A DNA stretch of 28,856 bases, from NCBI GenBank assembly GCA_009746045.1, contig RPFO01001562.1:1-28856 (forward strand), read 5' to 3'. The notes beneath the pieces are model-generated. The model worked only from the letters and a program-made list of their open reading frames with translations, searched no databases and had not been told where the DNA came from. This DNA is from Mesostigma viride. Lineage: Eukaryota; Streptophyta; Mesostigmatophyceae; Mesostigmatales; Mesostigmataceae. Below are positions 21,316-28,856 of this stretch, in pieces (the stretch's first letter is position 1; each line of letters starts with the position of its first letter). The position numbers and the translations under genes were made by a program.

Positions 21316-22497
21316 CTAACCCCTGACACGCGGGAGGGGCACCGTGTTCCGTGGTGTCCCTGGAGCGTTCTCTGGGCAAGGCCTGGAAACAAAAGGCCGA
21401 GCATTGCGAAACAACTCCTCCACTTCAGACATCGTGGGTAGCTTGAAAGCAAGGGGGCCCAACCTTTTGGTGTGGTAATAGACATTGTGACACAAGTTAA
21501 ATAGCCCTGAATCCACAGAATTCACGAAGAGAGCGCGGCCCTTATGCCGGAACAAGGATACCACCATTACAAGGAAGGAGTACACATCATGGTCTCGCTG
21601 CGCTGTCACCACCCCTCCTGGCATGCCGGGCTGGTCCACTGTTGCGGGATGCCACCGAGGCTGACGATCCTTACCAGCCTGATGCGTGAAAATCCGTTCC
21701 CCCCCTCTTGTCGCCAGGCCGAGATCTGCAATACGGATTATCGGATGTGAACTTCCTGGCGCCATGGTGTAGAGAAAATTATCGAGCTTGACGTCATTGT
21801 GTATAATGTTAACGCCGTGCAAGCCAGCCAATGCCTTTGCACAGTCTGCAAGGACGCTGGGTGAGCAAACTTCGAAAAAACGCTGATTTTCCGGGGCATC
21901 ACGGGCAGCATGCAAGTCACCACTCATTCTCTCCATGACAATACCACCTACTTCACCGCACGTGGACCAGAGCCCTTCTACTGCAGGGCAGACCTGCGGG
22001 CCAGCTATAGACATGAAACCGGCCTCCTTGGCCACTGCCACAACGGCGGTTATAACAGCCTCCTGGTAGTTTACCAGCAGCGTGTCTCGTCGAAGGCTTG
22101 CCAGCTTTACCACTAGCGTAGCCTCGCCACCTGGTGCACTCGAGCTAGCAGGGATAGCGTATAACGTGCCATGAGCACCTTTTCCTATACGGTCACCTGA
22201 CAATTTCACTGCGATGAAATGCGTCAACTTGCTAGCGCTGTGAGAAACCTTTTGATCATAATTCGTGAGCCGCTGCAATGCAATGCTCCAATCGGACGGT
22301 GCATTGGTTTGCAGCTCAACGTCCCTGCAAGCGTGCGAGTCCGCGCCGTTGAACACACGCGACACCCTATGCAACGCGGTGCATGTGCGCAGTCTGTAAG
22401 TCCGTGAATTAAAAGCCTGTCTCGCCCTTAATGCCGACAGGGTTCCCGGCGACAGGTCCTGTCTGTTGGTCGACATTTTTCTTTTGCAGCTGGCCAT
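21316..22497 (-). CDS. Serine/threonine protein kinase-like protein
   Basis: Single exon, ATG 22497, 393 codons. An N-terminal ~100 residues, basic at first, have no recognised domain. The kinase domain then shows a glycine loop (RIGKGAHGTLY, 103-113), the ATP-anchoring Lys131 in LVVKLA, a candidate helix-C Glu146, the catalytic loop IIHNDVKLDN (231-240; Asp235, Lys237, Asn240), the metal site DLG (258-260) and DHDVYSF (302-308). The HRD arginine is Asn and DFG is DLG, but the catalytic Asp, Lys and metal-binding residues are all kept, so it could be active. There is no clear APE motif. The C-terminus is short, so the last helices of the kinase lobe may be reduced. It is divergent from the gene at 23872. 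The substrate is unknown; a guess is regulation of the transposase or host defence. Confidence 0.82.
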   Translation of the reverse strand: MASCKRKMSTNRQDLSPGTLSALRARQAFNSRTYRLRTCTALHRVSRVFNGADSHACRDVELQTNAPSDWSIALQRLTNYDQKVSHSASKLTHFIAVKLSGDRIGKGAHGTLYAIPASSSAPGGEATLVVKLASLRRDTLLVNYQEAVITAVVAVAKEAGFMSIAGPQVCPAVEGLWSTCGEVGGIVMERMSGDLHAARDAPENQRFFEVCSPSVLADCAKALAGLHGVNIIHNDVKLDNFLYTMAPGSSHPIIRIADLGLATRGGERIFTHQAGKDRQPRWHPATVDQPGMPGGVVTAQRDHDVYSFLVMVVSLFRHKGRALFVNSVDSGLFNLCHNVYYHTKRLGPLAFKLPTMSEVEELFRNARPFVSRPCPENAPGTPRNTVPLPRVRG

Positions 22498-22597
22498 CGT
22501 CGGTAGGTATGAATGATGTCGATGTCCGTGAATTACGATGATACACGAGGTAGTCTATACCTAGGATCGAGAGCTTCTTCTTGTATGGCAATGCCGG

Positions 22598-23097
22598 CAG
22601 GGCGATGACGGTGACGGCCGTCACCGTCATCGCCCTCGACGGGCGTGATGAAACGGACCTGGTTGATAGGCGGCAGCTATTGACAATATAGGCCGTTTTT
22701 TATTACTCCGAATAAAGAGTTAAGAGGTTGGCCCTCGCCAGGGCGATGACGGGGCGATGACGGGGCGTTCACGCGCGTGATGAATAGAACCTGTTTGATA
22801 GGCACCGGCTATTGGTAATATAGTTTGTTGATTAAGAGAAGAGTTTAGATGTTGGCCCGTCGAGGGCGATGACGGTGACGACCGTCACCGTCATCGCCCT
22901 CGACGGGCCCGATGAAAAACCGATGTTTGATATGCGGCAGCTATTGGTAGTATAGGTCGTTGACTATTACTCCGAATAAACAGTTAACAGGTTAAGGCCC
23001 TCGGCCGGGCGATGACGGGGCGATGACGGGGCGTTGACGCTCGTGATGAATAGGACCTGTTTAATAGGCGGCGGCTATCGCTAATATATAGGTCGGA
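22598..23097. repeat. Four ~135-bp units, two of them centred on long palindromes
   Basis: The units share GCGATGACGG, then a TGATGAA block, a TTGATAGGCGGC-like block, then CTATTGGTAATATAGG and CCGAATAAA. Units 1 and 3 carry palindromes: 22599-22636 is perfect over 38 bp around GTGACGG|CCGTCAC; 22854-22909 has 27-bp arms with a central AC. Units 2 and 4 instead have GGCGATGACGGGGCGATGAC. TGACG/CGTCA is the half-site of CRE/TGA-type bZIP factors, so they could be binding sites. Confidence 0.85.
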
Positions 23098-23585
23098 TAT
23101 TTGTGTAGCACCCCCCTCCTTCCCACGGCAGGTACGCAGCGACTCGCTGTTGTGCTGGCTGCAGTTGTGTACCACCTGTACGGTTTTGTGTACCACCCCG
23201 CTCCTTCCCACGGCAGGTACGCAGCGACTCGCTGTTGTCCTGGCTGCAGTTGTGTACCACCTGTACGGTTTTGTGTACCACCCCCTCCTTCCCACGGCAG
23301 GTACGCAGCGACCCGCTGTTGTCCTGGCTGCAGTTGTGTACCACCTGTACGGTTTTTGTGTACCACCCCGCTCCTTCCCACGGCAGGTACGCAGCGACCC
23401 GCTGTTGTCCTGGCTGCAGTTGTGTACCACCTGTACGGTTTTTGTGTACCACCCCGCTCCTTCCCACGGCAGGTACGCAGCGACTCGCTGTTGTGCTGGC
23501 TGCAGTTGTGTACCACCTGTACGGTATTTGTGTACCACCTCCCTCCTTCCCACGGCAGGAATGCAGCGACCCGCTGTCGACCCGC
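23098..23585 (+). repeat. 85-bp tandem repeat array 3
   Basis: Six copies of the unit seen in arrays 1 and 2, in the direction of array 1. Most copies read TGTACGGTTTT where array 1 mainly has TGTACGGTATT. The array ends after CGACCCGCTGTCGACC, a variant also present in the last unit of array 1 (near 3430). Confidence 0.92.
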
Positions 23586-23871
23586 TATTGCACTAAACCG
23601 CGTGCATCATTGCACATTAGGTGTGGCAGAATATCACCATGCACCCTCCTTCCCACACAAATCTCTGCTGCCCATGTGCGGCGTGGACATACAACAACAA
23701 CTACTACAACAGGCTTTTTCCCGCAAATCTCACCACCCGGTTCTCAAGTCGAACGACGACATAACTTTTACGAGTCCATTTTTCCTCGCATAGTGACTAA
23801 CTAACTGTATCGCGGCGTGAACACTCCCGCAGACATCTCAGGTGCAGGCGGCAGCCTTTGCATTAGCGGAC

Positions 23872-25115
23872 ATGTCGAATGATACAGGGGAGCGGTCCCC
23901 CATGAGCTCGGCGGATACGGGATCCTATCCCTCCGACTCGGAGGAGTCATTCCGGTCGGGAGGGACACTGTATTCGACGGAGTCGTTGCCGGCGGTAGTC
24001 GAAGAATTTTTGCGGACCCATTGCGATTTGGCAACGGTAACCGAGAATCTGTCCTTATCGCAGAAGAGCATTGCCGGACGATTACACCGCATGAGGGTTG
24101 CTGACCAGCACAGGCCTGATGAGCCGGCATGGTTCGGCCAAGATATGGAGCCCGGAATCCTCGGGTGCATTGTTGACCTACTCGGCCCCCTGGAACGCGC
24201 GAGGGTCAGCGTAATGAGCAAAGAAGTGCGTTTGATAGTGCAGCAGCACAAGTGGCAGATCAAGACCGGTATTCATTGGAGGGAGGCGGAGCATTTGGAG
24301 GCAGAGTACGGCCCTATTGACGACATCGCAGCACCTACGCGCATGCTCATCACTGGCACCTTATTCGATCCCACCCGGGCTAATCCCATCAGGAAAACAG
24401 CATCACGTTGGAGCTGTCTGCATCCACCCTGGAGGCATACGGCACCACATTTCGCAAGCTCATGTCGGATGTGAAGTCGCGTCTGCGCCGGCAGCCTCCC
24501 ACCTGCCTGGGGAACTTGTTCTCGCTTCGCGACATTCCCGCAGACCTGGGCAGTCAGTGGAGCATGGAATACGTTGCCCAGTGGCGGCAACATGAAGACG
24601 AAAGGCGCGGCCACGACCTGCTGCCCCCAGAGGAAATGGAGAGGCAGCTCGTGGCAGAGTGGAACCACGTATGGCAGTCGCCGATCATGTGGGGTCTGTA
24701 CAGCATTGTGGTCTTCACCAGCTGCCAGGCTTGGGGAGAGGGGTGGGAGTCCGCGGGGCATACTAGGGACTATTGGGATCGTGCAGGGTGGGCAACTTTG
24801 CTGGAGTCCATGCCTACACTTGATCCCGTGGTTCTCGCCGGCGCCGTCTTGTTGACGCACCCAGCGGCTACCAACGTCCTTAAAGAGCGGTTGCAGGAGC
24901 CCTGCACGTTGCGGCTGCTGCGTGGAAGAGGGTCGCACCTGGTTGAGGAGGCACGGACAACGTGCATGCGCGACGGCAATCGATTTGGGCGGTCTACCCA
25001 GAACACGTATGGGCAGGCAGGACGCTTTCTGGGCGAGTGTGGCCGGTGGCTCTACACTATCAGTCGGAGTGCCGTCCCGACCCTCATGGGCGTGAAAGTG
25101 GTTACTCGTATCTAG
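23872..25115 (+). CDS. F-box-like / recombinase-N-terminus-like protein, one frame change
   Basis: The first part runs from ATG 23872 to about 24390; the second, in the frame one base back, to the TAG at 25113-25115. The frame change lies between 24383 and about 24405; no good intron borders are seen, so a missing base is most likely. The N-terminus is Ser/Asp-rich. EPGILGCIVDLLGPLERARV followed by SVMSKEVRLIV (24145-24243) fits the F-box pattern (hydrophobic spacing, VxSK) loosely. After the shift, SASTLEAYGTTFRKLMSDV resembles the start of the SAM-like core-binding domain of tyrosine recombinases, and STQNTYGQAGRFLGECGRWL near the end looks like a second such helix. No R-HxxR-Y catalytic domain follows, so recombinase activity is not supported. 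It may be a DNA-binding adaptor. It is divergent from the kinase gene. Confidence 0.5.
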
Positions 25116-27116
25116 AACACCAGTCTTTGTGGATGCGTTTCAGTCAGCTGTGATCGAGTTGCTGGTGGTTGTTACCTGTGGGACATTTCTTGTGGGGGGA
25201 GACTTGGTCCATATCTCAGGCTTGTCTTACATGATGCAGTGGCACTTTGGTGCTGGAGGGTTAATTGTGGCCCGGCCTGCCGGTTTAGCTTCAGTGCTCT
25301 CATGTCGGCCTTTCCCTTGGCCTGTCGTGGTCTTGTTGTTACCACCTATTGACAGTGCCAATATCTTTTGACAAGAGCTTTCAGTTATGTCTACTGTTTT
25401 ATTTTCAGGTCGTCTGTGACTGACGCCACATGGGATGAGATAGGAGGTACTCGGCTATCATTGGTAATTACTTTAATGCATGCCCATTGGGCCATGCATA
25501 GTGTATATTTTTTATGCATGCACGCCATTATGTATCGCTGGGTCCATCCCATCAAATGCTTGTTTATTGCCAGGTCTGGTGGAAGTCCGTAAGTACTTGC
25601 GTGTCATGCGCATGGGCATGTTTATAGTACTATGCTAATCTCTTTAGAAACATAATTACACGGAAGTTACAAATCTCATCTGCATCATGCCCCAAGACAC
25701 TACATTAACCTATCAAATAAAATTATAACATGCCTCCGTTGGGAGATGATGTAGCACATATTCCTTGCTGAATGGGTGGAGGTGGGTCAAGCCGCGACAT
25801 CGAAATAAGGTAACTCTAACCTATCTAGTCTACAAAATCCTAACTACACTTCTCCCCAAAGCGCCCCTTCCGCTTTGGGGGAGGGGGCTTGCCCACAGGG
25901 GCTGGCGTGTCAGCCGGGACATTGGTCATCCACCTCTTCTTGTTCTGCATAGGAACAGCTAGAGAGCGAAGAAGTGCGGTGTGGGGACCCCTTCTCGTGG
26001 TAATGCGTTACATGTACTCCCCACCGGGCTTTGCTCTTCATGGGTTCATAAAGACAACAATTATTCAGTAAGAATTTAATAAATTAGGAACATAGATCCG
26101 TTGGGAGTCACTGTTACACATGTCACTGTTACACATATATACCTGCAAAGGGGCATATGATTTTTAATACATTCTGAGCTACAACCTGCACGTGCATGGG
26201 TTTAGTTAACTGGCACCTATACTAGAGGCCTGACATGGGGTGGAGCTTCAGTGCTTCCCCGCCTTCTCCTTCTCCCACACTGGGTGCTCCGCCTCCTTCT
26301 TCTCCGGCCCTGCCCGTGGGTGCACCGGCCCCGCCTCCTCCTTCTCCTCACGGGACGATTCGCGCTCCACGCATGGCAGCAGCATCAGTTAGCACGGGCA
26401 AGACATAGCAGTAACCGCGCTATGGCTGTTCTAGCACCAGCCTAGCAGCCTGCCATGATCAGTCAGCAAACCCACGACAGCTAAACCCTTGGCTGACACA
26501 ACCAGTCCATGCATCATTAAGTATGGGTACGGGGAAAGCTTCCCGCATATCCATGCCCATATGGATGGCAGCAACACAAGGACTGGCACCCTAGCCCCCC
26601 CGTGCACACACAAAAACGTGGGTCGTGGCTTCCACGCCCCATCCGTCATGCATGACAGCGCGTAATTTACTCGCATTCACACCGGGCTGCATCCCAGCGC
26701 CGTTGCTGTCCCCATGTGACACGTCGGCTGATTAAGCAGATACACAGCTGAGTCTGATGTAAACCGCTAAACCCCAAACCCATGCACACCACAGTCAAGG
26801 ACGCGTGCATGTCAAGCCATGCCAATTGTGAACCGTACAGCAATTTACTTTTCAAGCCTGAAGAGGTGTATAGGAGATAGTAGCCTGGAAGAGGTTACAG
26901 GGGCACATGTCCATTAGCGAGCGGAACAACACAGCATACACCCTACAAGCGTACCGCACAATGTCCTCCTGCAATTGTCTGCAGATCTCCCAATGCCGCA
27001 GACATCTCCACTGCTCTCATGGCGATTGCAAATGCTTGATGCCGCACCTCTGCTTACAGCAGAAAAGCTTCCTCCGGGCGAGGCACCTGACTGGAACCAA
27101 CACCCATTCCTTGGCT
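25116..27116. other. Two kilobases with no firm gene; dispersed-repeat fragments
   Basis: Copies of a dispersed sequence with TCCGTTGGGAG are at about 25737 and 26097; the second goes on to CACATATATAC and AAGGGGCATATG as at 11178-11222. A minus-strand frame of 45 codons (26385-26248) is Glu/Lys-rich (REEKEEAGPVHPRAGPEKKE) and could be a last exon, but there is no partner exon. Other short open frames show nothing I recognise. Confidence 0.4.
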
Positions 27117-28227
27117 TCACAACGTGGCCATGACAGCATCGTGAATCTGCTTCGCCAACGCCCACACTTCAGGACCCGCGCCCTGCACCGCCATGGCCAC
27201 AGGCTGCACCGCTGCAATCGATGCAGCATTCACTGCCTGCGCCGCACCATGTACTGCATGCACGAAAGCCAATCCTGGCTCGGTTATCATGGTCTTGCCC
27301 GATTCCTGCTGCTTCTTCTTCTTCGATGCGGTCATGCGCACTTTATACCCCTTCCTCTCCAAGCACGCCTTCAGCACCTGGCTCGTGCGGTGCTGAATAT
27401 GCTTCTGAAGGCGCGCCTTCTAAACACGAAATGTTGGCAATGTATGATTCCCAAACGGCATGATAGGCACATAATCAGTCCCATTAATTGCTTTGCGGCA
27501 GTCAATGCACCAGAACACCTGTTGAAAAAAGAAGGTTATGCACGCTAGCGATTACCCGCGGCAAGAAGCAATCAACACGCCTCGCTAACAACTGCAACCA
27601 CAATGTAATTCATGACGGGCCACTCACCGCTACCCTGCTCTCCTGATTCAATGTCTCCCCATTCTCAAGGCCTCCATTGTAAACCTCTCCGTCTTCACCA
27701 TCGTCATCGTCTTCCTCTTCCTCCACTCCGACGTATCCGTGTTTCCTTTTCCTAAGATACCTAGGGTTGTTCAAGTCGTATGTGCGGCGTTGGCACACTT
27801 CCAACAAAATTTTGGCCGCCTCTACCCATTACCATTTATTCGTACTATCATAACATATCCAGGCGTTTGAAAAATCATTCCCTCGTTCGAACTTCTACCC
27901 CTGGGCGTCCATGACGAGGCAGTCACGACGGGACGCAGATGCACAAAAATAAAACAAGGCGACATCCCTTCAATCATTGACCAAAAAACAGAATACGCGC
28001 AGAACTTGGATTTCAACACCACGCACCCATTACCAGCGAGCACGGCTGGCCTGCAACCGCCATCATTTCATAACCAGAAGCCAGGGCCCACACTCCATCC
28101 CGTTACCTCATCTTCCACGCACGGCTTCCGCTGCTTCCCTCTGCTCTTTCGCATTCTCCGCCAGCAACCTCGCCTTCTCCTCGTCCAACAATCCACTAAG
28201 AATAAAATCCCCTCTATTGGACGCCAT
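27117..28227 (-). CDS. Small acidic CxxC protein, three exons, in-frame TAG
   Basis: I do not recognise the family. Exons on the minus strand: 28227-28123 (35 codons, starting MASNRGDFILSGLLDEEKAR), 27819-27628 (64 codons) and 27518-27117, all joined in phase 0 (donors GTGCGT and GTGAGT; acceptors TAGAG and CAACAG). Exon 1 is a charged helix. Exon 2 has AAKILLEVCQRRTYDLN, a basic stretch RKRKHGYVG, then an acidic run EEEEDDDDGEDGE. Exon 3 starts VFWCIDCRKAINGTDY, a possible zinc-binding CxxC, and ends Ala/Val-rich. A TAG at 27422-27420 breaks exon 3 after 32 codons, while the frame beyond it (KARLQKHIQHRTSQVL) still looks coding. A C-to-T change from CAG would explain it. Without readthrough the product lacks its C-terminal 101 residues. 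Being next to the right end, it might bind the sub-terminal repeats; this is a guess. Confidence 0.5.
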
Positions 28228-28489
28228 TCAGACGAACTTTGCTAGCGTCTTTTCACCGGCCCCAGCACACATAATCTATAGCCGCTTATGACAACGGCCG
28301 ACAACGACAACTGCTGAATAGGCGAAAAAGGCTGATAACTACATTTTTATATTTCGCTGCATTTGCTAATAGACACGCACGTTCTCCCACTTCTCCATTA
28401 CAATATAATTATCCATCTGGCCGTGTACAGGCAAAGATCCCCGAAGTAACTTACTGAAACGTATCTTACAGCATCGGATCACTGGCACC

Positions 28490-28676
28490 TAATCTACAGG
28501 TGGTAGATTACCAACCAAGACCCGTCGCGGTAATTTACTCTGTCGGTAATGTACTACCAAAGATGTGCAGTCGTAACGTTACTCTTACTTACGGCTAGTA
28601 AAATTACTACGTATCATCCTAGGTAGTAATGATTACGGCGTTGGATCTCACGCCTCGATCTAGGTAGTAAGATAAG
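28490..28676. repeat. Right sub-terminal repeats (degenerate)
   Basis: Scattered copies of the left-end motif: GGTAATTTAC near 28531, GGTAATGTACTACC near 28545, TAGTAAAATTACTACG near 28597, GGTAGTAATGATTACGGCG near 28622, and TAGGTAGTAAGATAAG near 28661. They are not tandem as on the left, but the motif and its distance from the end agree. Confidence 0.75.
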
Positions 28677-28732
28677 ACCTCGTAATTTACGCCTCGGATG
28701 CTTTTTACCACCCTCGGACGAAAAGTATAGTG
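28677..28732 (-). repeat. Right terminal inverted repeat
   Basis: The plus strand ends ...CGGACGAAAAGTATAGTG at 28732. Its reverse complement matches 515-570 except at two positions (A for G in the GTAAAAGGC block, C for A in CGAGGAG). Confidence 0.88.
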
Positions 28733-28856
28733 ATGGATGGATGGATGGATGGATGGATGGATGGATGGATGGATGGATGGATGGATGGATGGATGGATGG
28801 ATGGATGGATGGATGGATGGATGGATGGATGGAGTGATGGATGGATGGATGGATGG
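28733..28856 (+). repeat. ATGG microsatellite at the right border
   Basis: Tandem ATGG from the base directly after the inverted repeat to the end of the window, with one GAGTG break near 28832. It runs off the window, so its length is unknown. Confidence 0.95.

Larger units (their letters stand above)
22498..23871. promoter_or_regulatory. Divergent intergenic region 3: palindromes plus 85-bp array
   Basis: This lies between the kinase ATG (22497, minus) and the ATG at 23872 (plus). It has two parts: a block of four related units with GGGCGATGACGG motifs (22598-23097), and 85-bp array 3 (23098-23585). The remaining 285 bp up to the plus gene hold no clear feature apart from a CCCGCAG near 23826 that could be a splice acceptor for an upstream non-coding exon. 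Confidence 0.55.
515..28732. mobile_element. Giant CACTA-class DNA transposon, 28.2 kb, with cargo genes
   Basis: The two ends are inverted copies of each other over 56 bp (515-570 and 28677-28732) with two mismatches, and both begin CACTATAC. CACTA (En/Spm) elements are named for such termini, carry sub-terminal short repeats, and encode a TNP2-type transposase; all three traits are seen here (15-bp repeats at 660-930, degenerate ones at 28490-28676, transposase at 3.7-10.4 kb). Six further genes lie between the ends. Not seen: a 3-bp target duplication (CTT on the left, ATG on the right). The right end touches an ATGG microsatellite, whose growth could have erased it. The alternative is two separate element ends that happen to flank this region. 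The size is unusual for CACTA elements. Confidence 0.72.

Noticed and set aside
3043-23585. CRISPR array for the regularly spaced 85-bp units
   Set aside because: The whole unit repeats with no variable spacers, there are no cas genes, and the genome is eukaryotic.
23872-25115. Active Crypton-type tyrosine recombinase
   Set aside because: Only segments like the N-terminal helices are visible; the R-HxxR-Y catalytic region is not found in the window.
515-28732. Polinton/Maverick or endogenous large virus
   Set aside because: No protein-primed DNA polymerase, packaging ATPase, retroviral-type integrase or capsid proteins are visible, and the ends and transposase fit the CACTA class.

Overview
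The window is eukaryotic nuclear DNA. Genes are split by canonical GT-AG introns of roughly 150-950 bases, intergenic DNA is full of microsatellites and tandem repeats, and there are no bacterial operons. The lineage cannot be fixed from the sequence. A repeat-rich alga or plant-lineage genome is my weak guess.

Almost the whole window (515-28732, 28,218 bp) looks like one giant CACTA-class DNA transposon. Its ends are 56-bp inverted repeats starting CACTATAC, differing at two positions. Just inside the left end are about 18 tandem copies of a 15-bp motif with core GTAA-T-TTAC, and the right end holds degenerate versions. It encodes a TNP2/Plavaka-like transposase. No target-site duplication is visible, because the right end abuts an ATGG microsatellite. 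The first 514 bp are flanking DNA.

Seven genes lie between the ends. (1) 1323-2799, minus: unknown acidic protein, possibly decayed. (2) about 3740-10369, plus: transposase with an N-terminal BAH domain; its last exon is split by a 2,145-bp non-autonomous LTR retrotransposon (8070-10214) with matching 641-bp LTRs and a GTGTA duplication. (3) 12184-13200, minus: 2-oxoglutarate/Fe(II) dioxygenase. (4) 13984-18964, plus: four-exon gene with a 25-residue repeat, an NLS and a C-terminal USP-like cysteine peptidase. (5) 21316-22497, minus: protein kinase. (6) 23872-25115, plus: F-box-like segment followed by a segment like the N-terminal domain of tyrosine recombinases. (7) 27117-28227, minus: small acidic CxxC protein with an in-frame stop.

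Genes 1/2, 3/4 and 5/6 are three head-to-head pairs. Each shared intergenic region carries a tandem array of the same ~85-bp unit (3043-3520, 13335-13765, 23098-23585) that I do not see elsewhere in the window. I infer a co-regulated set of genes inside the transposon. The functions suggested are chromatin reading (BAH), a possible base or protein oxidation (dioxygenase), ubiquitin-related steps (USP-like, F-box-like) and phosphorylation. How they cooperate is not shown by the sequence.

At least seven apparent frameshifts all have the same sense (equivalent to one missing base), and five are in G-rich tracts. They may be consensus errors rather than true breaks.
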